Assembly (NCBI GenBank): GCA_019914995.1
Contig: CM034126.1
Span: 6,205,001-6,269,000, forward strand
Length of the DNA stretch: 64,000 bases
From: Acanthochlamys bracteata
Taxonomy: Eukaryota > Streptophyta > Magnoliopsida > Pandanales > Velloziaceae
Direction: 5' to 3'
Shown one piece after another: positions 13,301 through 22,654 of this stretch; position 1 is the first letter of the stretch, and every line of letters starts with the position of its first letter. The notes under the pieces are model-generated. The model had not been told where the DNA came from and searched no databases. It worked only from the letters and a program-made list of their open reading frames with translations. The position numbers and the translations under genes were made by a program.

Positions 13301-13728
13301 AAATGCTATCTTAGCGTCCACTAAGTGTAGTTTTTTCAATATTTTTTATTTTTTTAAACAAATTTGGTTACGTGTGAAATTGCAAAACTTGCATGCTATA
13401 AATTCGACTTGTCAATTGTAATCGCAATCTAATCAAGCCCGAGAATTTAACTGTCAATGCACATAATAAGTAAGAATCAAAATATGAATCGAAAAACATC
13501 AAACTAGCCTAACCCGACAGAGAGATTAGATTAAATTACCTTGGCAACATAATCCATTTCGGCGAACTTGAAAGCAATCCCTAAGCATCCAAAGAGAACA
13601 GAAACGCGTGAACATGCGTTGGAGAATGGCGCAAGTTCAAGCTGTTTCGATCGATCTGAAGACTTCAACGCCGCCGCTAAACCTTCGAACTCTGCCGAGA
13701 TTAGCCGGAGGGGTTTCTCTCCGTCCAT
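10319..13728 (-). CDS. ACD11: ACD11-type glycolipid transfer protein (GLTP-fold), ceramide-1-phosphate transfer
   Basis: Intact 204-aa, four-exon gene: 13540-13728, 11026-11198, 10629-10774 and 10319-10425 (615 nt including TGA at 10321-10319), with GT-AG junctions throughout. Arabidopsis ACD11 (206 aa) moves ceramide-1-phosphate and related sphingolipids between membranes in the cytosol, and its loss causes runaway cell death. The GLTP fold is complete. FGCLGIAFKFAEMDYVAK holds the head-group residues D59 and K63. SHTRNLLRVKR supplies R98 and R102, matching ACD11 D60, K64, R99 and R103 with an offset of one. APHHGWAIR supplies the histidine pair at 140-141. The C-terminus ends SRQLGIDW as in ACD11. 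Intron 1 is large (about 2.3 kb) and contains a polypurine tract. Start: ATG at 13728, giving the typical short N-terminus. Head-group preference is inferred from conserved residues. Confidence 0.92.
11578..11776 (+). repeat. polypurine (A/G-rich) tract in ACD11 intron 1
   Basis: About 200 bp composed almost wholly of A and G, with imperfect AAAGA, GGAAGAAG and AAATAAAA units. On the gene's sense strand this is a long polypyrimidine run inside intron 1. ORFs read through it are low-complexity Phe/Leu/Ser. Confidence 0.8.
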
Positions 13729-14630
13729 AATTCAAATCTTCTACTCGATTGATGTCAAACGAGAGATGGAGATCGAAGTTAAATCAAAATATGTGTTTAA
13801 TTGATAATTTATAAAGAATGATGAAGAAGGAATTGAATTATTTGAATGAATATATTCGTCTTGAAGTTTTCCGAACTTTGTTTTACCTTTTCTGAGAATG
13901 GCATCTTTGATCTCGCACTTTGTCGGTTATTTGAAATATCGGTCCAGTAAATTTGGATTAAACTTTTGTAGTTAATAATGGAATTTATAAGCATAATTAT
14001 GCTAAAGAGATTATTAGGACCTATATGAAAAACGTTTTTGGTGGATTAGACTTTTGTCGGAGTTTCGTTGTTGGGCTAAGGTAAAGATTGGGCAGCACTA
14101 TCAGAAGTAACCATCGTCTCACTCACGGCCCACTTGAAATGATTATATTGAAAATATTAAGAAGAGTTTTAATTATACAAACCTTTGATCGACTTTGAAG
14201 CATAATCTTTCAAGAAAACATATGAACTTTTGGCACTCTTATACATCTATTTTTCAGATATTTTTTTATAACTGTATCAGACAAGCTCTAAGCATATCTT
14301 ATAAGGTGAAGCGGTCTATAGGAGCTCCTTCGTGTCCGATGGAAATAACAGACATCCTTTTTTGCTTTTTTTTTATCTACGATAATCGTACCAATGTTTC
14401 TATTGGATCTGTACTATCAGATTATATTTAGAACAAGTTCTGTAATTTATATATATCAGAATATATAAATGTTAATATTTATTTATTTATTCATCATATT
14501 CATACATCTAGTAATTATTTCATGATATCACTAACCAAATTTATACAACAAATTTTTTCAATATCTAAATATATACTTTTTTCTGTCAATCTATCTTTTA
14601 TTCTATCAATTCATTTTTCTTTTCTTCCAC
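13729..14630. other. spacer upstream of ACD11, no gene recognised
   Basis: Moderately AT-rich sequence before the retroelement cluster. ORFs of 78 and 61 codons give no recognisable protein. It probably holds the ACD11 promoter; no clear motif was identified. Confidence 0.4.
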
Positions 14631-14914
14631 ACAATTTTTTCTCTATAGTAAAAAAAAATCCTCAAACTCCTAGTTGTCGCCGCTGCATCTTCAGCTATTT
14701 CAGCTATTGCTCATTCCCGTCGCTGCTGCCGGCTTTATCTTCATTCGTCGAATTCATTTGTTGTGGCTCAATTCATCACCGATTTTCACTGCAATCGGAA
14801 TCGACTGCCGTCGCTTATTGATATATTGAGTATTGTCTTAGATCTACCACCGCAACTCGCCATCATTTACTCGCACCGTCGTCTGCCACAGTCCGCTGCT
14901 GCCGTCTTCTAAGG

Positions 14915-15075
14915 TTTGAAAACCCACTCGGCCGAACCAGCAATCCTACCTCGGCTGAACTAGCTGCCCAACTCGGCCCGAACAGTGATCCGACTTTGTT
15001 CGAACAAGCAGCCGGTCTGGCCCATTTTTTATCCGACTCGGCCCGAACTAGCAGTCTAACTCAGCTCATTTTCAA
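14915..15075 (+). repeat. GC-rich imperfect tandem repeat ahead of copia fragment 1
   Basis: A unit of roughly 25-35 bp built around ACTCGGCCCGAAC and AGCAGTC recurs at least five times with drift. It lies directly upstream of copia gag remains, so it is probably in the LTR or leader of that element. Confidence 0.55.
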
Positions 15076-15099
15076 CAAAATTTTTTTAATAATTAATGC

Positions 15100-16705
15100 A
15101 TTAGTCTAAATTCTTTGGGATTTTTATCAGTATTCGCTGATTATTCTTTGAGTACTACTAATGATCGGGCTGAATAGGCTGCTTCAGTTAGAACTATTTT
15201 TTGTGGACGTCGTCTTTATAGTCATCTAGATAGCTCTGTTCAGCGTCCTCCTTCACCATCAGATGATGCAACTATTTTTCATGGACGTTTGGGATGATCG
15301 TGATGAGCGACTTCTTACAATCATCATTACATCTGTTGACCGATTTTTTCGACCATATCTTGAAGACATCTCGAATGCTGCACCTTTATGGAAGACTTTG
15401 ACTACTCAGTTTGTTCAGTCAAGTAGTGCTAGAGAGTATCAACTTCTCACAAAGGCTTGGTTTCTAAAAAGGGTGATCGCACTATTCAGTAATTCACTAC
15501 ACTGATACGAGGTTACTGTTGCGAGCTCTTGAAGCTTAAAGGTCCTGGCTGTGCCTACCATGAGCATCGTACCTGTTGTCCTTGTCGTGAATATTATTAG
15601 TTTTTTATGATTTCGCGTCCAGTGTTTCAGACGATGAGTGCTTGTATCATACAAAATAACACATGTCTAAATATTGCCATTTCTGAACTTATTGCTAAGG
15701 ACACTCACTTGCGGTCTTTTTCAATGCTAGTACCTACCTTGATTTCTGCTTCACTTATAATTCTTGTTGCTTCTTCATACAGTCCATTGTCCACTTTAGG
15801 AGGGGTTAGTGCTCATAGTCGCAAAAATTCTTTTCATCGTCGTCAGCAATTTAGTTTCTCTTGTACTCATTGCAAAAAATCAGACCACATTGTGGATTGT
15901 TGTTTTTTAGTTTCACCCATATTTGCTTACTAAATATTAGAAGTGGATGAAGTCGAAAGGTTCATCCATTACTCGCGCTCCATTTGCTCAGACGAATGAT
16001 ATTCATGCCCCTCTTGTCTCTCTGTCTATCAACAACGATTCAATAGATCTTCAACATCGCTTTGCTCAAATAAAACTTCAGCTTCAATGCCTATCTATTT
16101 TTGCTAGCCCATCTTTCTCTTTTTCTTCAGTCTCTCCTAGTATGTCTCCTTCTTGTATATTAGATTCTGATGCATTTCATCGTATGATTTTTGATCTGTC
16201 ATTATTATATGACACTACATCTTCACCACCAAAATTTTCATCTTTACATACTGCCGACGCTCTCAGCTGACCATCACTCAGTCTGGCTCCATCATTTCTA
16301 ACTCTCTTAGCCTACGTTTTATTTACATGCGCTTAATCTCACCCTACACCTAATCTTAATCAGTTCTTTTTGTGAAAGCAGACTTATTGTTGTTTTTGTT
16401 TCCTTACTTGTCCTGTGCAAGATCCTCGTACCGGCCAGACAATTGTTTATACTCGTAGATAAGGACAATTGTATCATTTAGAATATCTCCATTTTTTCTT
16501 TTCTATCTCTTCAAATCATAGTTGTGTTGCTGTAGTTTCGTCTGCTGCTGATTTGTGGCATAGATGTTTAGGTCATATTTCTGAATCTCGATTAAAGAGT
16601 GTAATCGATAATGTAGCTCTTGGCCAAGTTTCTTTTTCTCTTTTATCTACATGTACTAGTTGTTATCTTTATCAAAACGTTCAGCTTTATCAAAAAATTC
16701 AGGTA
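15100..16705 (+). pseudogene. Ty1/copia fragment 1: gag, protease and pre-integrase, truncated
   Basis: Several frames give copia pieces in the right order. A gag block around 15,290-15,500 includes PLWKTLTTQF. A CCHC knuckle CTHCKKSDHIVDCC is near 15,865. A protease relic near 16,155-16,260 (CILDSDAFHRM, then PPKFSSLHTAD) has lost the catalytic DSG glycine. A GAG-pre-integrase block at about 16,540-16,690 includes ADLWHRCLGHISESRLK. Stops and frameshifts are frequent. Integrase core, reverse transcriptase and RNase H are absent: the sequence breaks at about 16,705 into unrelated LTR-like DNA. Confidence 0.8.
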
Positions 16706-17024
16706 TATTCACTATTGAAATTCTATATTATTTTGATGATAATAAGGATTAAGAATTATAATTTATGAATTAGATAGACTAATAGTTTAATTTATGTAGA
16801 ATATAGCAAAATATACAAGTCTCCAGATTTTTCTATATAATAGTTACAGTCTAGCTAGCTACATCATGTGAGACTTCTTTGTTTTATAATAGTTCAAGTT
16901 CAGAATAGTTGCAATCCAATTAGCTATTAATATATTTTCTTAATATTTTATAAGGATAGCTTTTTCTTAAAGAATAGTTACAACTATTACGAATTATTTT
17001 AAATTCTTAATTTTTTACATACTC
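16706..17024 (+). repeat. degenerate LTR-like fragment related to the solo LTR at 25617
   Basis: The start (ATTTTGATGATAATAAGG, then TTAAGAATTATA and a GACTAATAGTTT word) follows the same order as the first about 80 bp of the solo LTR at 25617-27713. The match fades after 16,800. No target duplication is seen. Confidence 0.4.
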
Positions 17025-17175
17025 ACGACCAGCATTCAAAATAATCGCTATTGAATGGTTAATAGTGACAGAAGTACGACCAGCATTCAAAATAATCGCT
17101 ATTGAATGGTTAATAGTGACAGAAGTACGACCAGCATTCAAATAATCGCTATTGAATAGTTAATAGTGCGAGAGT
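17025..17175 (+). repeat. 51-bp tandem repeat, three copies
   Basis: Units start at 17025, 17076 and 17127 with ACGACCAGCATTCAAAATAA, followed by TCGCTATTGAATGGTTAATA. The first two units are identical by eye; the third has a one-base deletion and a few changes. Downstream to about 17,580 the words CGCTATT, TTAGCGAC and TAGTGGC keep recurring. Confidence 0.85.
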
Positions 17176-17587
17176 GTTTGTTGATCGCTATTAATCTGTT
17201 AGTCGTAACAAATGGTGAAAACTAATCACTATTGTTTGGTCAATAGGACCATGTCTTTAGCCGCTCGCTATTATTTCAATCATTAGCGATTGATGTACGA
17301 CTTGTCACTACTATAAGCTATCAATGACTGGTACATCCACCAGTCGTTGTTATTTGTAACGTATTAGCGACTAATATTTTTTTTGCTCGCTGATGATATA
17401 AAAGTAACAACCTGTCCGTTAGTTGGTCGCTATTGTTCACATGACAATGATAGTTTATTTTTTAGTGGCTATCATTTCAGTATTAGCGACTATCTACTTT
17501 TACTGCTATTATTGGTTATTAGAAACTAATTTTTATTGGTCTCTAATGATATGGTCGTTGTAGACTATTTTTAGTGGCCATCCCTTC
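17176..17587. mobile_element. possible non-autonomous DNA transposon end rich in GCGACT/TAGTGGC words
   Basis: Short, irregularly spaced words (ATTAGCGACTA, TAGTGGCTATC, GGTCGCTATT) occur in both orientations, as in CACTA-type subterminal regions. No CACTA terminus or 3-bp duplication could be fixed, so the class is a guess. Confidence 0.3.
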
Positions 17588-19270
17588 ATACTCTACTTCG
17601 GCTACTGATTGAGCTACAATATTTATTTTTACTATGCCATTTAACCAAATTAGCTCTTACAAAATTGAAGTAACATGATGTTGCCAGTCTCACTGTAATA
17701 TTACCTGCCCAATTAGCATTTGTTGAGCTGGTTATCTTTAGTATACCCTTATCTTTTGAATATCAACCCTCCACTAAAAGCCCCTTCAAGTAACTCATAA
17801 TTTGATAATTGCTACTAGCTGAATTTTATTAAGAGAATGCATAATTGACTTATAACATTCAAAGTATATGTAATATCAGGTCTAGTGTGAGAAAGATAAG
17901 TGAACTTTTCCACTAATCACTAATACCTTTCTTTTGTTGGTCGACCTCATCACCGTTGGTACATCTTGTATATCGCAACATTATCGTACCAGTCTCTATC
18001 AGTATATCTTATATATATTTCTTTTGTGAGAGACAAATGCTGTTGCAAGAGTTGGTTACTTCTATTCTCAAAAAATATTTTGAACTTTCCAAATTCATCA
18101 TCTCAAACTCAGAATTCAAACATGTTTTTAATCTATTTATTTCTATCACATCATCACCCTTTACGGCCATAATATCTAAAAAAATTATCAGCAAAATAAT
18201 TTTACCATTCCTATTTTTGATGATTAGAGTATAGTTTGAATTACCTTGATGATAGCCGTTATTTTTCATAACTTCAGTGAACCACGCCTTAAGAGATTGC
18301 TTCAAATAATATAGTGCTTTCGAAATATACACACCTTCCCACTTCCTTTGGCAATCCTATAGTTAGCTGAAAAATCCATAACATTTGTTTTTCTAAATTT
18401 TAATGCAAAAACGCATTCTTAACATCAAATTATTTATTTAAGAGGTTAGTCTAAATTTACTGCTTAATTCACTCGTATAGTATCCATCTTTCCAACTATA
18501 TCAAAAGTGTCCTAATAATCTAAATTATATTTTTGTGTATGTTTTTAAGCTACAAATCTTTTACTTTGTATCTATCAATTGTCTATCAGTTTTGTGTTTT
18601 ACAGTATAAACCTACATGCATGCAACTGGCTTCTTGTCTTTAGGGAGTTTAATTATCTCTCATGTCTCATTCTTCTGCGGTGTCTCCATCATCATATTTA
18701 TTGCTTCAATTCACTTCATATTTTCTAGAGCTTCCTCCACTTCATTAGGAATTTTAATTCCCTCCATTTGATTTGCAAAGGTTTTGTTTTGAGGTGACAA
18801 CCTCTATGCAGATATATAATGTGCTACTGCATAATATACTTTACTACTGGTAAGTATCTCTCTCTACTAATTTTCTTCTATTTGCTCGTTCGTGTAGCAT
18901 CATGATTTTACTCATACTACCAAATTTATTTATAGACTCATGTATCTTAGAAGATCTTAACCTCAGGAATGTTCTTTGGAGTATGGACAAGTACTTAAGA
19001 TTTTGAGAGAGGGAGTCAGTATTAACTGATGATGGCTTCTCAAATGGACTGTCTTGTGACAGTATTGTGTTATGTGATGACTTGATTAGTATGCTCCACA
19101 GCTCATTTCAGCTATTCAATGGCTTAATTATGTTCTTCCTAACCTTCTTTCTCCCCCTAATGGACATGGTTGGTCACTTCAGACAGAAAGAAAACAGCTT
19201 ATCCTCTACAAAGGTAACATCCGTAGTGTCATAAAAAGGTCGAGGATGACAACACTTGTCCCTTCTGTTG
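17588..19270 (-). pseudogene. Ty1/copia fragment 2: integrase C-terminus, reverse transcriptase, RNase H
   Basis: On the minus strand from 19,270 downward: a DKCCHPRPF then TTDVTF block (end of integrase), a linker, KDKKPVAC and VYTVKHKTD opening reverse transcriptase near 18,650-18,560, then ALYYLKQSLKAWF and the catalytic block. The catalytic block reads FLDIMAVKGDD where copia has YVDDM, so the aspartate pair is damaged. KYFLRIEV and SQKKYI follow, then RNase H pieces (TRPDI-like near 17,890 and AEVEYEGMA at 17,590), where the fragment is cut. Numerous stops. Opposite in orientation to its neighbours. Confidence 0.8.
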
Positions 19271-19766
19271 GGGAGAAAAATCCAAAAAACATATGTTGTA
19301 TTGCATATGAATTTAATTTGCTGCTCTGATTTTTGTACCAAAACTCCTGGAGTTCTTTCCTCTCGTCATCTATTTGTAGTAGAAAAAGAGATTATGTAAT
19401 GCACATATTGTAATAGAAAAAAGCATATACATGAGATTTGCTTTCACAAGCACGGGTATCCTAAATGGTTACTCGAGCAAAGGCAACAACTTAAGGCTGT
19501 CTGAAATCAATAGAAGGTAGGTGGGAGTGTTGCGATTATCGTCATTACTAGTAAGTCCATGAAAAATATAGGCTAATCACCCAGCTTTTTTGAATCAGAG
19601 CTTGTCTCATTTTCCCAAAAAATGCATCCCTTAATCTATCTCCTATCTTGATTGTTTGCCACCGAATTGACTGATACCACAGATAATTAAGGCCATACAC
19701 TCATCATAGTAAGTTCTATTATATAGGTTGGGTTATTGACTCTAATTCTACTGATCATATGAAATG

Positions 19767-20102
19767 TGTAGGATCGGGTCCCCACACTAAAAGAATTGGC
19801 CAACCTCTTAGAGATTAGCATCCCCCACTTATAAGCACATACTCATTCCAGCACCTAGCCAATGTGGGACTATTAAGGGGTGTGGGCTGTTAAGCCCACA
19901 AAGCCAGGATCCACTTGGCCCAACCTAAGGCGAGTTGCTAGCCCATCTCCAAGTTAGCTAGCCCGTTTTTCACTTGGGCACCAGTCCAGGCCCCTACGCT
20001 ACTAATCCGGCCCTAGCCCACCAAACTAGTCCGTCTTTCACTCGGGCCCGTCAAGCCCTATACGCTACTAACCCGAGCCTAGCCTAACTTAGAGGCCCAA
20101 CA
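19767..20102 (-). repeat. TRIM 3' LTR (336 bp)
   Basis: Same length as the partner LTR at 20158-20493. By hand alignment about 23 positions differ, and every difference I noted is a transition. Confidence 0.88.
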
Positions 20103-20157
20103 ATCTCCCCCCAGCAACACGTCGGGTGGTTTCACCCCATTAGGCTCTGATATCAAT

Positions 20158-20493
20158 TGTAGGATCGGGTCCCCACACTAAAAGGATTGGCCAACCTCTT
20201 AGGGGTTAGCATCCCCCACTTATAAGCACATACCCATTCCAACACCCAGCCAATGTGGGACTATTAAGAGGCGTGGGCTGTTAAGCCCACAAAGCCAGGG
20301 TCCACTTGGCCCAACTCAAGGCGAGTTGCTGGCCCACCTCCAAATTAGCTAGCCCGTTTTTCACTTGGGCACCAGCCCAGGCCCCTACGCTACTAACCCG
20401 GCCCTAGCCCACCAAGCTAATCCGTCTTTCACTCGAGCCCATCAAGCCCTACACGCTACTAACCTGAGCCTAGCCTAACTTGGAGGCCCAACA
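20158..20493 (-). repeat. TRIM 5' LTR (336 bp)
   Basis: In minus orientation this is the upstream LTR. The primer-binding site follows it after two bases. It contains GGCTTAACAGCCCACA and CTTATAAGTGGG, words shared with the divergent LTR at 20687. Confidence 0.88.
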
Positions 20494-20660
20494 ATATGTA
20501 ATAAATCTCTATTTTGCTCTACGAATATCTAATAATAATAAGTATAGTCATTGCGAACTGAGAGTCAAAATTCATTACAGGAGCTGGCTATATGATCCTT
20601 ACTCCTATCCTCTTCTTTATTAAACTCTATTATTTTCTAACTTTCTAACAATAATACTTT

Positions 20661-20990
20661 TGAGGGGGGGGTTTTCGGGCTGAGATTGTTGAGTTAGGTT
20701 AGGCCTAGGCCCTGATAGTAACGTGTAGGGCATAGTGAGCCTGAGCGAAAAACGGAATAGCTTCGTGGGTTAGGATCAAACTAGTTAGCTGAATGTGGGC
20801 TACTAACTCACATTAGGTTGGGACCAAACGAACCATAATTTGGTGGGCTTAACAGCCCACACTCTTTAATAATCTCACATTAGTTGGGTGATAAAATGGA
20901 TAGTTCTTATAAGTGAGAAATGTTAATCCTAAAGAGATTGGCCAACTTTCTTAATGTGCAAATCCAATCCTACAATTGGTATCAAAATGG
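20661..20990 (+). mobile_element. divergent LTR (20687-20974) with G-rich tract on its left and primer-binding site on its right
   Basis: 288-bp LTR beginning TGTTGAGTTAGG and ending CAATCCTACA, homologous to the TRIM LTRs but on the opposite strand. Shared blocks include GGCTTAACAGCCCACA, CTTATAAGTG and GATTGGCCAA. It is preceded by TGAGGGGGGGG (20661-20671), resembling a polypurine tract, and followed by TGGTATCA (20977-20984), the start of a tRNA-Met primer site. It therefore looks like the 5' LTR of the gag-bearing element that follows. Confidence 0.75.
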
Positions 20991-22654
20991 ATCTCAAATT
21001 TAAAAGTTTAACCACCTGAGGTAAAGAACTTTTAGTGGCTAACTTAGTTTCTATTGCCTTTGAAGGTAGATCTTTTGATGGAACAAACTAAAGATATTGA
21101 AAAACGAAGATAATAATCTTCATCCGCGCTCAGAATTACGTGCTATAAAAAATTGCTCACGATGGACCAATCATACTCACCAAGTCTAATGTAGAAGGGA
21201 GAACCATTCTTAAGCTTGAGAGAGAATATATAGATATAGACAACTGAGCTATGTCACTGAGCGACAGAGTAATGAATTTGCTATATTGTGCACTTGATTC
21301 ATATGAGTTTAATCGCATATGTTCCTTCAGCACTGCCAAAGAGATTTGGGACCAAGTAGAAGTGACATATGAATGCACCACTCAAGTTAAAGATAAAAGA
21401 GTCAATCTACTTATGCATGAATGCAAAAATTTAAAATGAATAAAGATAAGACTATTACCCAAATGTATAATAGATTCACTAACATTATAAATTTTTTAAG
21501 AATTTAGGATAAGTGTTTAAACCAGAAGAACTCAAGTGGAAGATACTCAGAGCTGTATTTTATACCTTAGGATTCAAAGTAGGGGCTATTGAAAAAAACC
21601 CAAATTTCTCTCAAATGACACTAGATGAGCTTAGAGGTAAGCTGATGGCAAATGAACTCTCATTGAAAAAGGCTGATGATTGTCCTGAAGGAATCATCTT
21701 GAAAAGCACTGAAAAACGGGTATGTGAACTGTCCTCAAATGATGAAAGATAATGTTTTACTAATTAAAAAGCTTAGGAATCTCCTAAGAAATAACAAATT
21801 CAAGAAAAGGAAGAACTATAGAAAATTCTAGTGTGGAGATGACAACTTTGAAGGGAACTTCTACATCGTAAGAAGCTAGGACACTTCAGAAATGAATGTC
21901 CTCTTTTAAGGAAGCAAGCAGAATGAAGCTGAAAATCAAGATGAGATCAATCTCTATATAATTGCTGATAGTGAACATCTAAGTGAGGTAAATTTATCTA
22001 ACTATGACACTAATGAGGATGTATAAAATATTTTTTATGAATTATATGCTTAAGATATCTAGAATAAAATTGAAATAAACACTATATAAATACTATGAGA
22101 GTCTGCATGCATGTCCTAAAAGAAGAAAATAATAAATTGAGGAAATAAATACTCACCCTAAAAATTATTTTGGATGATAAAACAAATGCTATTAATGACA
22201 CCTTGCACGATGATTATGATCAAATGAATATCAGATTATGTACCTTGCATACTGAGAACAATCTTTTGGTTGAAATAATTGAAAAACTTCGTGTCAAGCT
22301 AATTGGTAACCTCGATCAACTGTGCTACTGTTGAAATATGACAAAAAAAATTACGGAGCTTGAGGAGCTAAAGGTAATCCTAAGTAGAGAAGTGGATAGA
22401 TTATCATATCCACCTATTCAAATTTCAGACAATTTATGGATGACTACAAAAATGTTTAGAAAAGAGATGGTACTGTAAGAAGAAACCAGAAGCTACATTA
22501 TAACAAGATCTTGAAGGAAAATGTTTAACATCTACTAGCCAAGAATAATGATTTGCAAGCATCCTTGGCAATATTTGTAATTAGGTAAAGAGAAGTTCGA
22601 TGCTATGCTAGAATCTCAGAGAAAGTATTTAGAAAGGAATGTGTTGGTTATATA
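20985..22654 (+). pseudogene. Ty1/copia gag of SIRE/Maximus type, decayed
   Basis: After the LTR and primer site, plus-strand frames give an FDGTN-like opening at about 21,070, then YVL.KIVHDGP, then the block 21,251-21,439 with STAKEIWDQVEVTYE and KVNLL-type residues. A second block at 21,513-21,752 holds LDELRGKLMANE. A knuckle relic KKLGHFRNECPLL lies near 21,860, then acidic and coiled-coil text (ADSEHLSEVNLSN, NLLVEIIEKLR) characteristic of the long gag of this copia lineage. Stops and frameshifts throughout. It is cut at about 22,654 by the next insert; no pol follows in register. Confidence 0.75.

Larger units (their letters stand above)
19767..20493 (-). mobile_element. complete TRIM retrotransposon, 727 bp, nested in a copia protease
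   Basis: Two 336-bp LTRs (19767-20102 and 20158-20493) begin TG and end CA when read on the minus strand (TGTTGGGCC to GATCCTACA). They flank only 55 bp of internal sequence. That interval holds a primer-binding site TGATATCAGAGCC (minus strand, 20143-20155), close to the initiator-tRNA-Met complement, and a polypurine tract GGGGGGAGA next to the other LTR (20104-20114). The flanks AAATG (19762-19766) and ATATG (20494-20498) are a near-perfect 5-bp target duplication. It has no coding capacity, as expected for a TRIM. Confidence 0.9.
19375..20660 (+). pseudogene. Ty1/copia fragment 3: gag zinc knuckle and protease, split by a TRIM
   Basis: A plus-strand frame gives the gag knuckle CTYCNRKKHIHEICFHKHG at about 19,397-19,460, then a protease start VIDSNSTDHMK at about 19,730-19,765 (normally DSG.TDHM). 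The protease is interrupted at 19767 by the TRIM and resumes at 20494 with NKYSHCELRVK-like residues running to about 20,640. It ends at the G-rich run before the LTR at 20687. Confidence 0.75.
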
